A DNA stretch of 64,000 nucleotides, from assembly GCF_030865425.1 (NCBI RefSeq), contig NZ_JAVFCB010000004.1, forward strand, positions 248,001-312,000, in the 5' to 3' direction. The position numbers and the translations under genes were made by a program. The DNA is from Microbacterium capsulatum. Lineage in GTDB: Bacteria > Actinomycetota > Actinomycetes > Actinomycetales > Microbacteriaceae. Every line of letters starts with the position of its first letter. The stretch's first letter is position 1. The notes under the pieces are model-generated. The model did not search any database and had not been told where the DNA came from. It was given only the letters and a program-made list of their open reading frames with translations. Below, in pieces: positions 43,901-51,799 of the stretch.

Positions 43901-44181
43901 TCGCGGTCGAGCAGGGGCTCGTCGAAGGGGCGGATCCGGCCGCGCTCGCCGGGGCGCGGCTCGTGCTCGTCGCGCAGACGATCGGCGCGAGCCCCTACCG
44001 CGTCGCGCACCAGCACCGGCTCGGCGACGAGGCCCGCACCGCGTTCCTCGAGCGCGTCGCCGAGGCCGGCCGCGGCATGGCCGCCTCGAGCTTCACCGCG
44101 CAGGTCGAGGCGCACTGCGCCGACACCCAGGTGCGGGTCAGCCCGTGCCGGATCCACACGATCCCGGCGGTGAGTGCATGA
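40951..44181 (+). CDS. adnA: UvrD-like helicase with RecB-type nuclease domain, AdnA-like subunit
   Basis: A 1076-residue subunit of the AdnAB-type motor-nuclease that resects double-strand DNA ends in Actinobacteria in place of RecBCD/AddAB. SF1A motor: Walker A GGPGTGKT at residues 27-34, motif Ia TPSRQAATAL, a divergent Walker B VLIDDAQE near 234 instead of DEYQD, and helicase motif VI-like RAISRARHRLL near 680. The C-terminal RecB-family nuclease has VVVVDLKTGKYEP near 957 and QLAAYQLAVEQG. Cysteines before (FEECGVNW) and after (HCADT, SPCRIH) the nuclease recall a degenerate AddB-like Fe-S site. The stop overlaps the adnB start (ATGA). Confidence 0.88.
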   Translation: MPFSPVPTPAQAAVIGAARAATGTVIGGPGTGKTHVLVERIAHLVGDGGLVAEEVLALTPSRQAATALRDRIGVRVRIATPGPLARSLGSFAFQIVRGAMVHGGQEPPALLTGADQDRIIADLLAGDAEDEAEGSPSRWPGELGATVRSSRAFRSELRAFLAECTELGVTAAELAQSERPAWRAVGAFAESYRTVLDRARSAHRDAADLLAEAAAILRTADADLLGPLGRLKAVLIDDAQELTAGGVALVDALRARGVAVTAFGDPDISSGAFRGAGPELFARLASLLGDVHVLDHAHRQDPRLTALTRTVVQTIGVSGRVEHRRAPGTGEDTAAGVVEAFVAPSPHEEHDRIATALREWHLLHGIGWDRLAVIAHDTRQVAALEAELAAREVPTRAAGVQRPLGSETIVRDIVGIVRLALAEPAERDPLLLAEALRTPFGGLDGVGLRRLRARLRHLELEDGGSAPARLLLRDALAEPAMLTRVDTAEARIADRFGRVLREVREGRERGETIHELLWRVWDGSRAPDGRRLAIAWQDIASAPGGAETARALDALVALFDAAKRSVERAPEKGPEAFIHDILDTEVPEDSLSAPDRPGTVTLMTPATALGTEFDAVVIAGVQDGLWPNVRLRGGLLETWRLGEAVAAARSGEPEHVHSTLDRRRAALHDELRLFVRAISRARHRLLVTAVDDDDQSPSAFFGFLPDPLPVDERHAHPLTLRGLVARHRRVLTTSTDPAARAEAAGQLRLLAEAEVPGADPDGWFGVRAPSDARPLRDLDEGSVSVSPSRLEAFEECGVNWAVSALGGDTVAPPSAGIGTIVHAAMEHVPDGDLDAMRRILDERWGELDFETPWIDSKERRRADLYLQRLHAYLDAVQRDHGRVVGSEAAFRFAVDVAEGEPRTAHPVDPERTAQQAVVNGYIDRVEVYPTGGGEHGPARGRTWNTMVDGADGERVVVVDLKTGKYEPETEAKVVEHAQLAAYQLAVEQGLVEGADPAALAGARLVLVAQTIGASPYRVAHQHRLGDEARTAFLERVAEAGRGMAASSFTAQVEAHCADTQVRVSPCRIHTIPAVSA

Positions 44182-47100
44182 GCGCGGCGACCGGCCTGGC
44201 CCCGACGTCCGTCGCGAGCACCTGGGACGGCGGTCACGGCGTCTCCGCCACCGACATCGCCACAGCGCTCGGGCTGCCGACGCCGACCCTCGCGCAGCAG
44301 CGCGTGATCGAGGCCCCGCCGACCCCGGCCCTTGTCGTGGCCGGCGCGGGCAGCGGCAAGACCGAGACCATGTCGGGCCGGGTGGTCTGGCTCGTCGCGA
44401 ACGGACTCGTCCAGCGCGACGAGATCCTCGGCCTCACCTTCACCCGCAAGGCCGCAGGCGAACTCGCCGAGCGGATCGCCCTGCGCCTCGACCGGATCGA
44501 CGAGTACGGCCGGCGCGGCCTGCTCCCGCACCTGCCCGAGATCGTCGCGACCGGCGCCCTCGACCGCATCGCCGCCGCCGGATCCGCCCCGCAGCGCGCG
44601 GCCGTGCAGCGGGAGGTGCTCGACGGCCTCGCCGAGCGCTTCGGCACCGGGTGGGATCCGACCGCCCCGCGCGACGCCGCGGACCTCATCATCCGGCCCC
44701 GCGTGTCGACGTACAACGCCTTCGCCGACGGGATCGTCCGCGAGCACGCCGCGCATATCGGCCGCGACCCGGACGCCGCGATGCTGAGCCAGTCCGCATC
44801 GTGGCTCATCGCCCGCGCGGTGGTGCTGCGCGCAGAGATCCCGGGGCTGGATGAGGTGGACCGGTCCCTGAACGGCGTGATCGACGCCGTGCAGCGCCTC
44901 GCGGGCGACGTGCTCGACCACCGGGTCGACATCGACGCGATGGTCCGGATCGCCGGCACCCAGGCCGACGCGTTCGAGTCGTACCGATCGAGCGCGCCCG
45001 TCGAGCAGGCGTTCGCGAACCTGCGGACGATGCCGATCCTCGCCGACCTCGTCCGCGAGTACATCGCGGAGAAGAGCCGTCGCGGCGTGCTCGACTTCGC
45101 CGACCAGGTCGGCGGCGCCTTCGACATCGTCGAGGCCGCGCCCGACGTCCGCGCCGAGCTGCGCGAGCAGCACCGCGTCGTGCTCCTGGACGAGTACCAG
45201 GACACCTCGGTCATCCAGACCCGGTTCCTCGCGGTGCTGTTCCGCGACGGTGCCGTGATGGCGGTCGGCGACCCGCACCAGTCCATCTACGGCTGGCGCG
45301 GGGCGAGCGCGGACAACCTGTACGCGTTCGGGCGCACGTTCGCGCACGAGCAGTCCGCCGAGACCTACAGCCTGATGACGAGCTGGCGCAACGACGAGCG
45401 GATCCTCGATGTGGCGAACCGGGTGCTCGAGCCGCTGCAGCGGCCGGGGCTCGACGTGCCGGCGCTTGAGCCGCGCCCCGGATCCGGGGCCGGCCGGGTC
45501 GAGGTCCGCTACGGCGAGACCGTCGACGACGAGGCGGCCGAGGTCGCCGGCTGGTTCGAGGATCTCCGCGCCGTGCATGACGAGCGGGCCGCAGGGAGGC
45601 CGCACACCGGGGCGATCCTGTTCCGCTCCAAGCGGCACATGCAGACCTTCGCCGGCGCCCTCGCGGCGCGGGGGATCCCGCACCGGATCCTCGGCCTCGG
45701 CGGCCTGCTCGCCACCCCCGAGGTGGTCGACGTCGTCTCGGCGCTGCGCGTCGTGCACGACCCGACGGCGGGATCCGCGCTCATCCGGCTGCTCGTCGGA
45801 CCGCGGTTCGCCGTGGGCGTGGCCGACATGGCGGCGCTCTACGACCTCGCCCGCGAGCTCGCCGCCCGGGACGGCGCGCTCATCCCGCTCGCCGACGAGC
45901 TCAAGGACCGGCTGCGCTCCTCGCGCGGTGCGGACGAGGCCGTCTCGATCATCGACGCGGTCGACTTCGTGCGCACCGCCAGGGACGACTACCGTCTGCT
46001 CGCGCGGATCAGCGCCGAGGGACGGGCCCGGCTGCGCTCGGCGGGGGAGATGCTCGAGCGGCTGCGCCGGGCGTCCGGGCAGCCGATCCTCGAGCTCATC
46101 CGGATGATCGAGGCCGAGCTGCGGCTCGACATCGAGCTGGCCGTGAACGAGACCCGCGGCCCCGCCCGGGTCGCCGCGACCCAGTTGCGCGCTTTCGGCG
46201 ACGAGGTGCGCGCGTTCCTCGTCGCCGACGACCGCGGCACGATCGGGAGCCTGCTCGCGTGGCTGGACAAGGCCGAGACCACCGACGAGCTCATGCCGCG
46301 CGCCGAGCCGCCCGAGCCCGGAGTCGTGCAGCTGCTCACGATCCATGGATCCAAAGGCCTGGAGTGGGACGCCGTGGCGGTCGTGCGCCTCGTCGAGGAG
46401 GAGCTGCCCGGGCGGATCACCGACGCGCAGGGCTGGTTCGGGTTCGGCGTCGTGCCCTTCCCGCTGCGCGGCGACCGCGACGCCCTCCCGCGCTTCGACT
46501 GGGATCCGCAGGCCGAGATGGACGCCGCGGGGGAGGACCCGGCCCGGCGGCACAAGGCGGCGCTGGAGGCGCTCGCCGCCGGCGCGACCAAGGCCCGCCC
46601 GCGCGGCGGGGCGCTGCACCGCTTCAAGAACGACTACCGCGACTACCAGCGCGCCGAGGAGCGGCGTCTCGCCTACGTCGCGACGACGCGCGCCCGCACC
46701 GACCTGCTGCTGACCGGTTCGCACTGGTCGGGTCAGAAGTCGCCGCGCAAGCCGAGCCCGTACCTGCTCGACGCGATCGACGTGCTCGGACTGGATCCGA
46801 TCCCCGCACTCGACTCCGACGAGAACCCCTACGAGGGCGCCTCCCGCACGAGCGTGTGGCCGATGGATCCGCTCGGCGGGCGGCGCGCCCGCGTGCAGGC
46901 CGCCGCCGACGCGGTGCGGCAGGCATCGGCCTCGCCGATCGCGCCCGCCCCCTCCGAGGAGCTCGAGCGACTGCTCGCCGAGCGCGAGGCGCGGCAGCGC
47001 GGCGTCCTCGCCGACGCGCCCATGCGGGTGCCCGCCTCCCGGTTCAAGGACTACGTCACCGACTACGGCGGCACGATCCGCTCGCTCACCCGGCCGATGC

Positions 47101-47693
47101 CGGAGCGTCCGTACCGACAGACCCGGCTCGGCACGCTCTTCCACGCCTGGGTGGAGCACCGCTCGGGATCCGTCGGCGTCGGCACCTCGCTCGACGACGC
47201 GCTCTGGGACCTCGACGACCTCGACCTCGCGCACGACGCGAACGCCGGCGACGAGATCGCCCGCGCCGACGCCGAGGATCTCGCCCGGCTGCGGGAGATC
47301 TTCGAGCGCAGCGAGTGGGCACCGCTCAAGCCGATCGCCGTGGAGACCGAGATCGACTTCGCCCTGCCGGTCGGGGACGGCGAGCCGCCGCGGATCGTGA
47401 TCTGCAAGCTCGACGCCGTCTACCGGCGCGAGGACCGCGGCGGGCGGATCGAGATCGTGGACTGGAAGACCGGCCGCCCCCCGGCGACCGCCGCGGAGCG
47501 CGAGGAGCGGCTGCTGCAGCTGGCGCTGTACCGTCTCGCCTACCACCGGCGGTTCGGCGTGCCCATGGACGAGATCGACGTCGCGCTGTTCTACGTCGCG
47601 GACGACCTCGTGATCCGCGACGACCCCGCCACCGGCGTCTATTCGGAGGAGGCGCTGGTCCAGCGCTGGAACGCGGCCCGCGCCGCGCGGTGA
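44178..47693 (+). CDS. adnB: UvrD-like helicase with RecB-type nuclease domain, AdnB-like subunit
   Basis: A 1171-residue partner of the upstream protein, coupled by ATGA. Motor: Q motif TLAQQRVIEAP, Walker A AGAGSGKT at 55-62, Ia TFTRKAAGELAERI, Walker B VLLDEYQDTS near 337, motif III GDPHQSIYGWRGA, motif V IHGSKGLEWDAV, motif VI YVATTRARTDLLL. Nuclease: RLGTLFHAWVEHR, EIVDWKTGRPP near 1093 and QLALYRLAYHRRFG. All canonical helicase residues are intact, so this is expected to be the main motor. Its last 55 bp overlap, tail to tail, the convergent phosphotransferase-like gene. Confidence 0.9.
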   Translation: MSAATGLAPTSVASTWDGGHGVSATDIATALGLPTPTLAQQRVIEAPPTPALVVAGAGSGKTETMSGRVVWLVANGLVQRDEILGLTFTRKAAGELAERIALRLDRIDEYGRRGLLPHLPEIVATGALDRIAAAGSAPQRAAVQREVLDGLAERFGTGWDPTAPRDAADLIIRPRVSTYNAFADGIVREHAAHIGRDPDAAMLSQSASWLIARAVVLRAEIPGLDEVDRSLNGVIDAVQRLAGDVLDHRVDIDAMVRIAGTQADAFESYRSSAPVEQAFANLRTMPILADLVREYIAEKSRRGVLDFADQVGGAFDIVEAAPDVRAELREQHRVVLLDEYQDTSVIQTRFLAVLFRDGAVMAVGDPHQSIYGWRGASADNLYAFGRTFAHEQSAETYSLMTSWRNDERILDVANRVLEPLQRPGLDVPALEPRPGSGAGRVEVRYGETVDDEAAEVAGWFEDLRAVHDERAAGRPHTGAILFRSKRHMQTFAGALAARGIPHRILGLGGLLATPEVVDVVSALRVVHDPTAGSALIRLLVGPRFAVGVADMAALYDLARELAARDGALIPLADELKDRLRSSRGADEAVSIIDAVDFVRTARDDYRLLARISAEGRARLRSAGEMLERLRRASGQPILELIRMIEAELRLDIELAVNETRGPARVAATQLRAFGDEVRAFLVADDRGTIGSLLAWLDKAETTDELMPRAEPPEPGVVQLLTIHGSKGLEWDAVAVVRLVEEELPGRITDAQGWFGFGVVPFPLRGDRDALPRFDWDPQAEMDAAGEDPARRHKAALEALAAGATKARPRGGALHRFKNDYRDYQRAEERRLAYVATTRARTDLLLTGSHWSGQKSPRKPSPYLLDAIDVLGLDPIPALDSDENPYEGASRTSVWPMDPLGGRRARVQAAADAVRQASASPIAPAPSEELERLLAEREARQRGVLADAPMRVPASRFKDYVTDYGGTIRSLTRPMPERPYRQTRLGTLFHAWVEHRSGSVGVGTSLDDALWDLDDLDLAHDANAGDEIARADAEDLARLREIFERSEWAPLKPIAVETEIDFALPVGDGEPPRIVICKLDAVYRREDRGGRIEIVDWKTGRPPATAAEREERLLQLALYRLAYHRRFGVPMDEIDVALFYVADDLVIRDDPATGVYSEEALVQRWNAARAAR

Positions 47694-49003
47694 GCCTCGG
47701 CGACGTCCGTCTCCTCGCCAGAGATCCCGCCCTCGCTGGGCAGCAGGGTTGTCGGCCGGGGCGGGCGGTCCTCGTCGTCCTCCGCGCCGAAGGCGCCGAG
47801 CTCGGCGGTCGCGTTCGGGTCGAGCGGCTCCAGCGCGCCGGTGGCGTCCGCGTCGGATGCGGCGTCGCGGGGATCGAATGCGTCGTCGAGGAGGTCCTCC
47901 TCCCCGGAACCGCGCGGCCCGAACGCCGAGGTGTCGTCGGAGGGGACTCCGGTGAAGGCGCCCGCGTCGTAGGTGTCGGTCCGCATCGACGTGTCGACGT
48001 CGCTCTGCTCGCGGGCCGGGACCCGGTCCAGCGCCGACATCGCCTCGTCGACGCCGGCACCCGCCGTGCGCCGCGGGGCGAGGTCGTCGTGGATGCCGTC
48101 CGCGAGGGCGTCGAGCAGCTGCGCGGCGTCGTCCATGACGTCGGGGCGGCGCGCGTCGTGCCCGTGCATGAGCCAGCGCGCGAGTTCGAGCTCGGCGAGC
48201 AGGCGCGCCCGCACGCCGAGACCGGCGTCGGGGGCGCGCAGCGTGGATCCGGCGTACGCGTCCAGCACATCCGTCCGGGCCTCGGTCGCCATGGTCAGCC
48301 AGGCGAGGTCCACCGCGGGATCGCTGATGCACAGCGCATGCCAGCCGATGACGCCGATCACGCGGGGGCCGCGCTCGTCGTCGTCCGCGAAGAGGAAGGA
48401 CTGGGCGTGCGCGCCGCCGAGGGTGACCGCCGACTCGAAGCGCCACAGATCGTCGGCATCGACGGCCTCGCGCCAGCGCACGGTCAGCCGTGCGGAGACG
48501 CGGCCGGTCGCGGCCGCGCGGTCGATGAGCGTGCGCACCTCGGTGCGCGCCTGCTCCGGCGTGCGCTCGGCGAGCCCGGCGCCGCGCACGACGGAGGCGG
48601 GCAGGGCGTGCACTCCGGCGATCGCCTTGCCGATCGCGACGGCCGCACCCGCGCCCGCCGGGATCTCGGCCGCATCGATCTGGAAGCCCGGGACGAGCGT
48701 CGTGACGAGCGCGCGGGAGTCGCCGACCCGGCCGTCGCCGAGGTGCTCGGGGACCTCGAAGCGCAGCATCGCGCGCGCCCCCGGGGTCAGCGCCCGCAGC
48801 GCGAGGCCCTCCCGGGCGAGTTCGGCCGCGGTGTCGTCGTCGCCCGCGACGCGGATCGCCACCTCGCTGCCGTCGGCGAGCGTCGCGACCGCCGAGTCGA
48901 AGCGGGCGTCGCCCCCCGCGGACAGCGCACGGGCGCCGACGACATCGGCTCCCGGCACCGCCGCCGTGACAGCCGCGGCTAGAGTGAAAGGTGAGCGAGC
49001 CAT
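47639..49003 (-). CDS. Phosphotransferase-fold protein (aminoglycoside/macrolide kinase-like)
   Basis: A 454-residue protein. Residues ~1-290 have the APH kinase-like layout: DGSEVAIRVAGDDDTAAELAREG (ATP lysine region is replaced by Arg), LVTTLVPG hinge, and VIGVIGWHALCISDPAVDLAWL, where the usual HxDxxxxN loop is not clear and the DxD metal site is DPAVD. Residues ~300-454 are an acidic, low-complexity tail. Homologues in this spot in Actinobacteria are annotated as phosphotransferases, but real kinase activity or drug resistance is not supported. The tail overlaps adnB on the other strand (47639-47693). TACCCT lies 6 nt before the ATG. Confidence 0.75.
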   Translation of the reverse strand: MARSPFTLAAAVTAAVPGADVVGARALSAGGDARFDSAVATLADGSEVAIRVAGDDDTAAELAREGLALRALTPGARAMLRFEVPEHLGDGRVGDSRALVTTLVPGFQIDAAEIPAGAGAAVAIGKAIAGVHALPASVVRGAGLAERTPEQARTEVRTLIDRAAATGRVSARLTVRWREAVDADDLWRFESAVTLGGAHAQSFLFADDDERGPRVIGVIGWHALCISDPAVDLAWLTMATEARTDVLDAYAGSTLRAPDAGLGVRARLLAELELARWLMHGHDARRPDVMDDAAQLLDALADGIHDDLAPRRTAGAGVDEAMSALDRVPAREQSDVDTSMRTDTYDAGAFTGVPSDDTSAFGPRGSGEEDLLDDAFDPRDAASDADATGALEPLDPNATAELGAFGAEDDEDRPPRPTTLLPSEGGISGEETDVAEAHRAARAAFQRWTSASSE

Positions 49004-49009
49004 GTCACC

Positions 49010-49015
49010 AGGGTA
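49010..49015 (-). promoter_or_regulatory. -10 element, leaderless phosphotransferase-like gene
   Basis: Minus strand TACCCT, 6 nt, then ATG at 49003. Confidence 0.5.
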
Positions 49016-49043
49016 GGTCGAGCCTCGTCCACGCCGGGCCCGC

Positions 49044-49070
49044 CACGCCTGGAGAAGGGGAGTCGATGAC
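49044..49070 (+). repeat. 27-bp direct repeat, copy 1 (contains an RBS and ATG)
   Basis: Identical to 49103-49129, period 59 bp. It starts CACGCCTGGAG and ends GAGTCGATGAC, so each copy carries GGAGAAGGGGAG and an ATG. Confidence 0.9.
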
Positions 49071-49128
49071 AGGACGCCTGTCGCCGGGACACCGACCTCT
49101 GGCACGCCTGGAGAAGGGGAGTCGATGA
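49066..49128 (+). CDS. Possible 20-codon leader peptide in front of nudC
   Basis: The ATG in repeat copy 1 opens a 20-codon frame that begins MTGRLSPGH, is rich in Arg and Leu, and stops at a TGA (49126-49128) overlapping the nudC ATG as ATGA. The first ATG has the same ribosome-binding site as nudC. It could be a translational-coupling leader, or merely a by-product of a small tandem duplication. Confidence 0.35.
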   Translation: MTGRLSPGHRPLARLEKGSR

Positions 49129-49129
49129 C
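49103..49129 (+). repeat. 27-bp direct repeat, copy 2 (start region of nudC)
   Basis: Second copy; its ATG at 49125 is the nudC start and GGAGAAGGGGAG the ribosome-binding site. Confidence 0.9.
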
Positions 49130-50096
49130 CCAGCCGGAGACCGTCCCCGAACACGCCGACCTCGACCGGGCCGCCGCGGAGAGCGTCGCCCCCGACGAGG
49201 GCTCGCTGGAGGGCGCAGCCCTCGACCGGGCCGCGGAGTGGCGCGAGGATCCCGCCGTCATCGAGCGGCTCCGCGCCGATCCGCGCACCGGGGTGCTCGT
49301 CGTCCGCGACCGCCGCGTGCCGATGGGCGACGGACCGGAGAGCGGCCTGATCCTCCTCGACGCCACGGACCCGGTCCTCGGCCGCACCCGCGAGTGGGCG
49401 CTGCTGGGCCGCCGCCCGGACGGTTCGGGGCTGCTGCTGGCGCTGCAGGACCCGGACGAGGACACCGACGCGGACGGATCCTGGGCCGCGCACTGGAACG
49501 ATCTGCGCGAGGCGCTCCCCGGGCTCGGCGAGTTCGACGCCGAGTTCGTCGTCTCCGCCATCGCCCTCGCCGGTTGGCTGCGCGACGCGGGCTTCTGCCC
49601 GGTCTGCGGCGGCACGGCCGAGCTGCGCCACGCCGGCTGGTCCCGCCGCTGCACCTCCTGCGGGCGCGAGCACTTCCCCCGGACGGATCCCGCCGTCATC
49701 GTCGCGGTGCAGAGCGCGGACGGCGAGCGATTGCTGCTGGGCGCGAACGCGCAGTGGAAGGGCCGGATGTACTCCTGCTTCGCCGGGTTCGTCGAGGCCG
49801 GCGAATCCCTCGAGACCACCGTGCAGCGCGAGCTGTTCGAGGAGGCCGGCGTGCGCCTGCGCGACATCGCCTACTTCGCCTCGCAGCCCTGGCCGTTCCC
49901 GCGGTCGCTCATGGTCGGCTTCCACGCGACCGCGGTCGAGGAGGACTCCGTTCACGGCGACGGCGAGGAGATCATCGACGTGCGCTGGCTCACCCGCGCG
50001 GAGATCCGCTCCTCCCTCGCCGGCGAAGGCCCGGTCGGCCTGCCCAGCTCCGCGTCGATCGCGAACCGGCTGATCCTCGACTGGCTGCGGCGGTGA
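49125..50096 (+). CDS. nudC: NAD(+) diphosphatase (NADH pyrophosphatase, also NAD-capped RNA decapping)
   Basis: A 323-residue Nudix hydrolase that splits NAD(H) to NMN and AMP and removes NAD caps from RNA. The zinc ribbon is C-PVC-GG ... C-TSC-G near residues 160-185; the Nudix box is GFVEAGESLETTVQRELFEEAGV near 223; the NudC-specific motif SQPWPFPRSLMVGF follows, distinguishing it from other Nudix proteins. The stop overlaps the uvrD2 start (GTGA). A neighbouring nudC-uvrD2 pair is known in mycobacteria. Confidence 0.95.
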   Translation: MTQPETVPEHADLDRAAAESVAPDEGSLEGAALDRAAEWREDPAVIERLRADPRTGVLVVRDRRVPMGDGPESGLILLDATDPVLGRTREWALLGRRPDGSGLLLALQDPDEDTDADGSWAAHWNDLREALPGLGEFDAEFVVSAIALAGWLRDAGFCPVCGGTAELRHAGWSRRCTSCGREHFPRTDPAVIVAVQSADGERLLLGANAQWKGRMYSCFAGFVEAGESLETTVQRELFEEAGVRLRDIAYFASQPWPFPRSLMVGFHATAVEEDSVHGDGEEIIDVRWLTRAEIRSSLAGEGPVGLPSSASIANRLILDWLRR

Positions 50097-51799
50097 GCGC
50101 GCTCGACGGCCTCGACGAGCGTCAGCGCGAGGCCGCCTCGGTCCTGCGCGGCCCGGTCGCCGTGCTCGCCGGGGCCGGCACCGGCAAGACCAGGGTGATC
50201 ACCCACCGCATCGCGCACGGCGTCGAGACCGGCGCCTACACGCCGAGCAGGGTGATGGCGGTGACGTTCACGGCGAAGGCGGCGGGGGAGCTGCGCGGAC
50301 GGCTCCGCGGGCTCGGGGTCGACGGCGTCGCCGCCCGCACCTTCCACGCCGCCGCCCTCGCCCAGCTGGGCTTCTTCTGGCCGTCGCTCGCGGGATCCCC
50401 GGCGCCGGCGATCGTCGACAACAAGGTGCGCCTGCTCGCGCAGGCGGCCGACCTGGTCCGGATGCGGCTGGACACCGCGACCCTGCGCGATCTCGCCTCG
50501 GCGATCGAATGGCGCAAGGTCTCGATGCTCTCGATCGAGGAGGTCGCCCGGCGCGGCCGGACGATCGGACGTCTGGACGAGACGCAGGTCGCGGACATCT
50601 CCCGTGCCTACGAGACCCTCAAGGACGACCGCCACCAGCTCGACTTCGAGGACGTGCTGCTCGCCTGCGCCGGGATGCTGGAGGCCGAGCCGCGGGTCGC
50701 GGCGGCCGTGCACGAGCAGTACCGGCACTTCACGGTGGACGAGTTCCAGGACGTCTCCCCGCTGCAGCACCGCCTGCTCGAGCTCTGGCTCGGCGACCGC
50801 GGCGACCTGTGCGTCGTGGGCGACGCCTCGCAGACCATCTACTCCTTCGCGGGCGCCGATCAGCGCTACCTGCTCGAGTTCGCCCGCCGCCACCCCGGTG
50901 CGACGGTGGTGCGGCTCGAGACGAACTACCGCTCGGTCGCGCCCGTGCTCGACGTCGCGAACGCCCTCATGCACGGCCGTCCCGGCGCGCTCGAGCTCGT
51001 CCCCGCGCAGGCCCACCCGACCGCGGAGCCCGCCACGGTCGTCGCCTTCGACGACGACGCCGAGGAGGCCCGATCCGTCGCCGCCTCGATCGCGGGCCGG
51101 ATCGCCGAGGGCGTGCCTGCCGAGGAGATCGCGGTGCTGTACCGGGCGCACTCGCAGTCCGCGGGCCTGCTGCAGGCCCTCGCCGCCGCCGGCGTGGCCG
51201 CCACCGTCCTCGGCGGCAAGCGGTTCTTCGACATGCCGGAGGTGCGCCAGGCCGTGCAGGCGCTGCGCGCCGCCGCTGTGGCACCGCAGCAGCACGCCTT
51301 CCTGCCCGCGGTGCGCGACGTGCTCCGCGGTCTCGGCTACACGGACGAGCCGCCCGAGGCCGGAGGGGCGCTCCGGGACGCCTGGGAGGCCCGCCGCGCG
51401 GTCATGCTCCTCGCCGAGGACGCCCCGGCCGGGACCACCATGCGGACCTTCGCGGACGACCTGTTCGCGCGGGCGAAGGATCAGCACGAGCCCGTGCTGC
51501 GCACCGTGACGCTGTCGACTCTGCACGCCGCGAAGGGCCTGGAGTGGCCGCACGTGTACCTCGTCGGGATGTCCGAGGGGCTGCTGCCGATCTCGTACGC
51601 GAACGGCTTCGACGCGATCGACGAGGAGCGCCGGCTCGCCTACGTCGGCGTCACGCGGGCCGCGCGAACGCTGACGCTGAGCTGGTCGCGGGACGTGCAT
51701 CGCGCGGGACGACGTCCGTCACGGTTCCTCGGGGAGATCGGCACCGGCACTCTGCGTGAAACGTCACCGTCCGCGATGACCGGCGCCCGTCGCGGCTGA
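50093..51799 (+). CDS. uvrD2: UvrD2-like ATP-dependent DNA helicase
   Basis: A 568-residue SF1A 3'-5' helicase. Motifs: LDERQREAASVLRGPVAVLAG with Walker A AGAGTGKT near 25, TFTAKAAGELRGRL, FTVDEFQDVSP, GDASQTIYSFAGA, TNYRS, STLHAAKGLEWPHV, YVGVTRAARTLTL. It ends soon after the family motif PSRFLGEIG, so the HRDC domain of mycobacterial UvrD2 (about 700 residues) is missing. Coupled to nudC by GTGA. The last 149 bp lie antisense to the 3' end of the next gene. Confidence 0.9.
   Translation: MSALDGLDERQREAASVLRGPVAVLAGAGTGKTRVITHRIAHGVETGAYTPSRVMAVTFTAKAAGELRGRLRGLGVDGVAARTFHAAALAQLGFFWPSLAGSPAPAIVDNKVRLLAQAADLVRMRLDTATLRDLASAIEWRKVSMLSIEEVARRGRTIGRLDETQVADISRAYETLKDDRHQLDFEDVLLACAGMLEAEPRVAAAVHEQYRHFTVDEFQDVSPLQHRLLELWLGDRGDLCVVGDASQTIYSFAGADQRYLLEFARRHPGATVVRLETNYRSVAPVLDVANALMHGRPGALELVPAQAHPTAEPATVVAFDDDAEEARSVAASIAGRIAEGVPAEEIAVLYRAHSQSAGLLQALAAAGVAATVLGGKRFFDMPEVRQAVQALRAAAVAPQQHAFLPAVRDVLRGLGYTDEPPEAGGALRDAWEARRAVMLLAEDAPAGTTMRTFADDLFARAKDQHEPVLRTVTLSTLHAAKGLEWPHVYLVGMSEGLLPISYANGFDAIDEERRLAYVGVTRAARTLTLSWSRDVHRAGRRPSRFLGEIGTGTLRETSPSAMTGARRG

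Noticed and set aside
43995..48446. 1483-residue minus-strand open frame
   Set aside because: Covers the whole of adnB on the other strand; no recognisable motif, typical shadow.
47639..49003. Antibiotic resistance kinase
   Set aside because: Key kinase residues are unclear and the neighbourhood is housekeeping; only the fold resemblance is supported.
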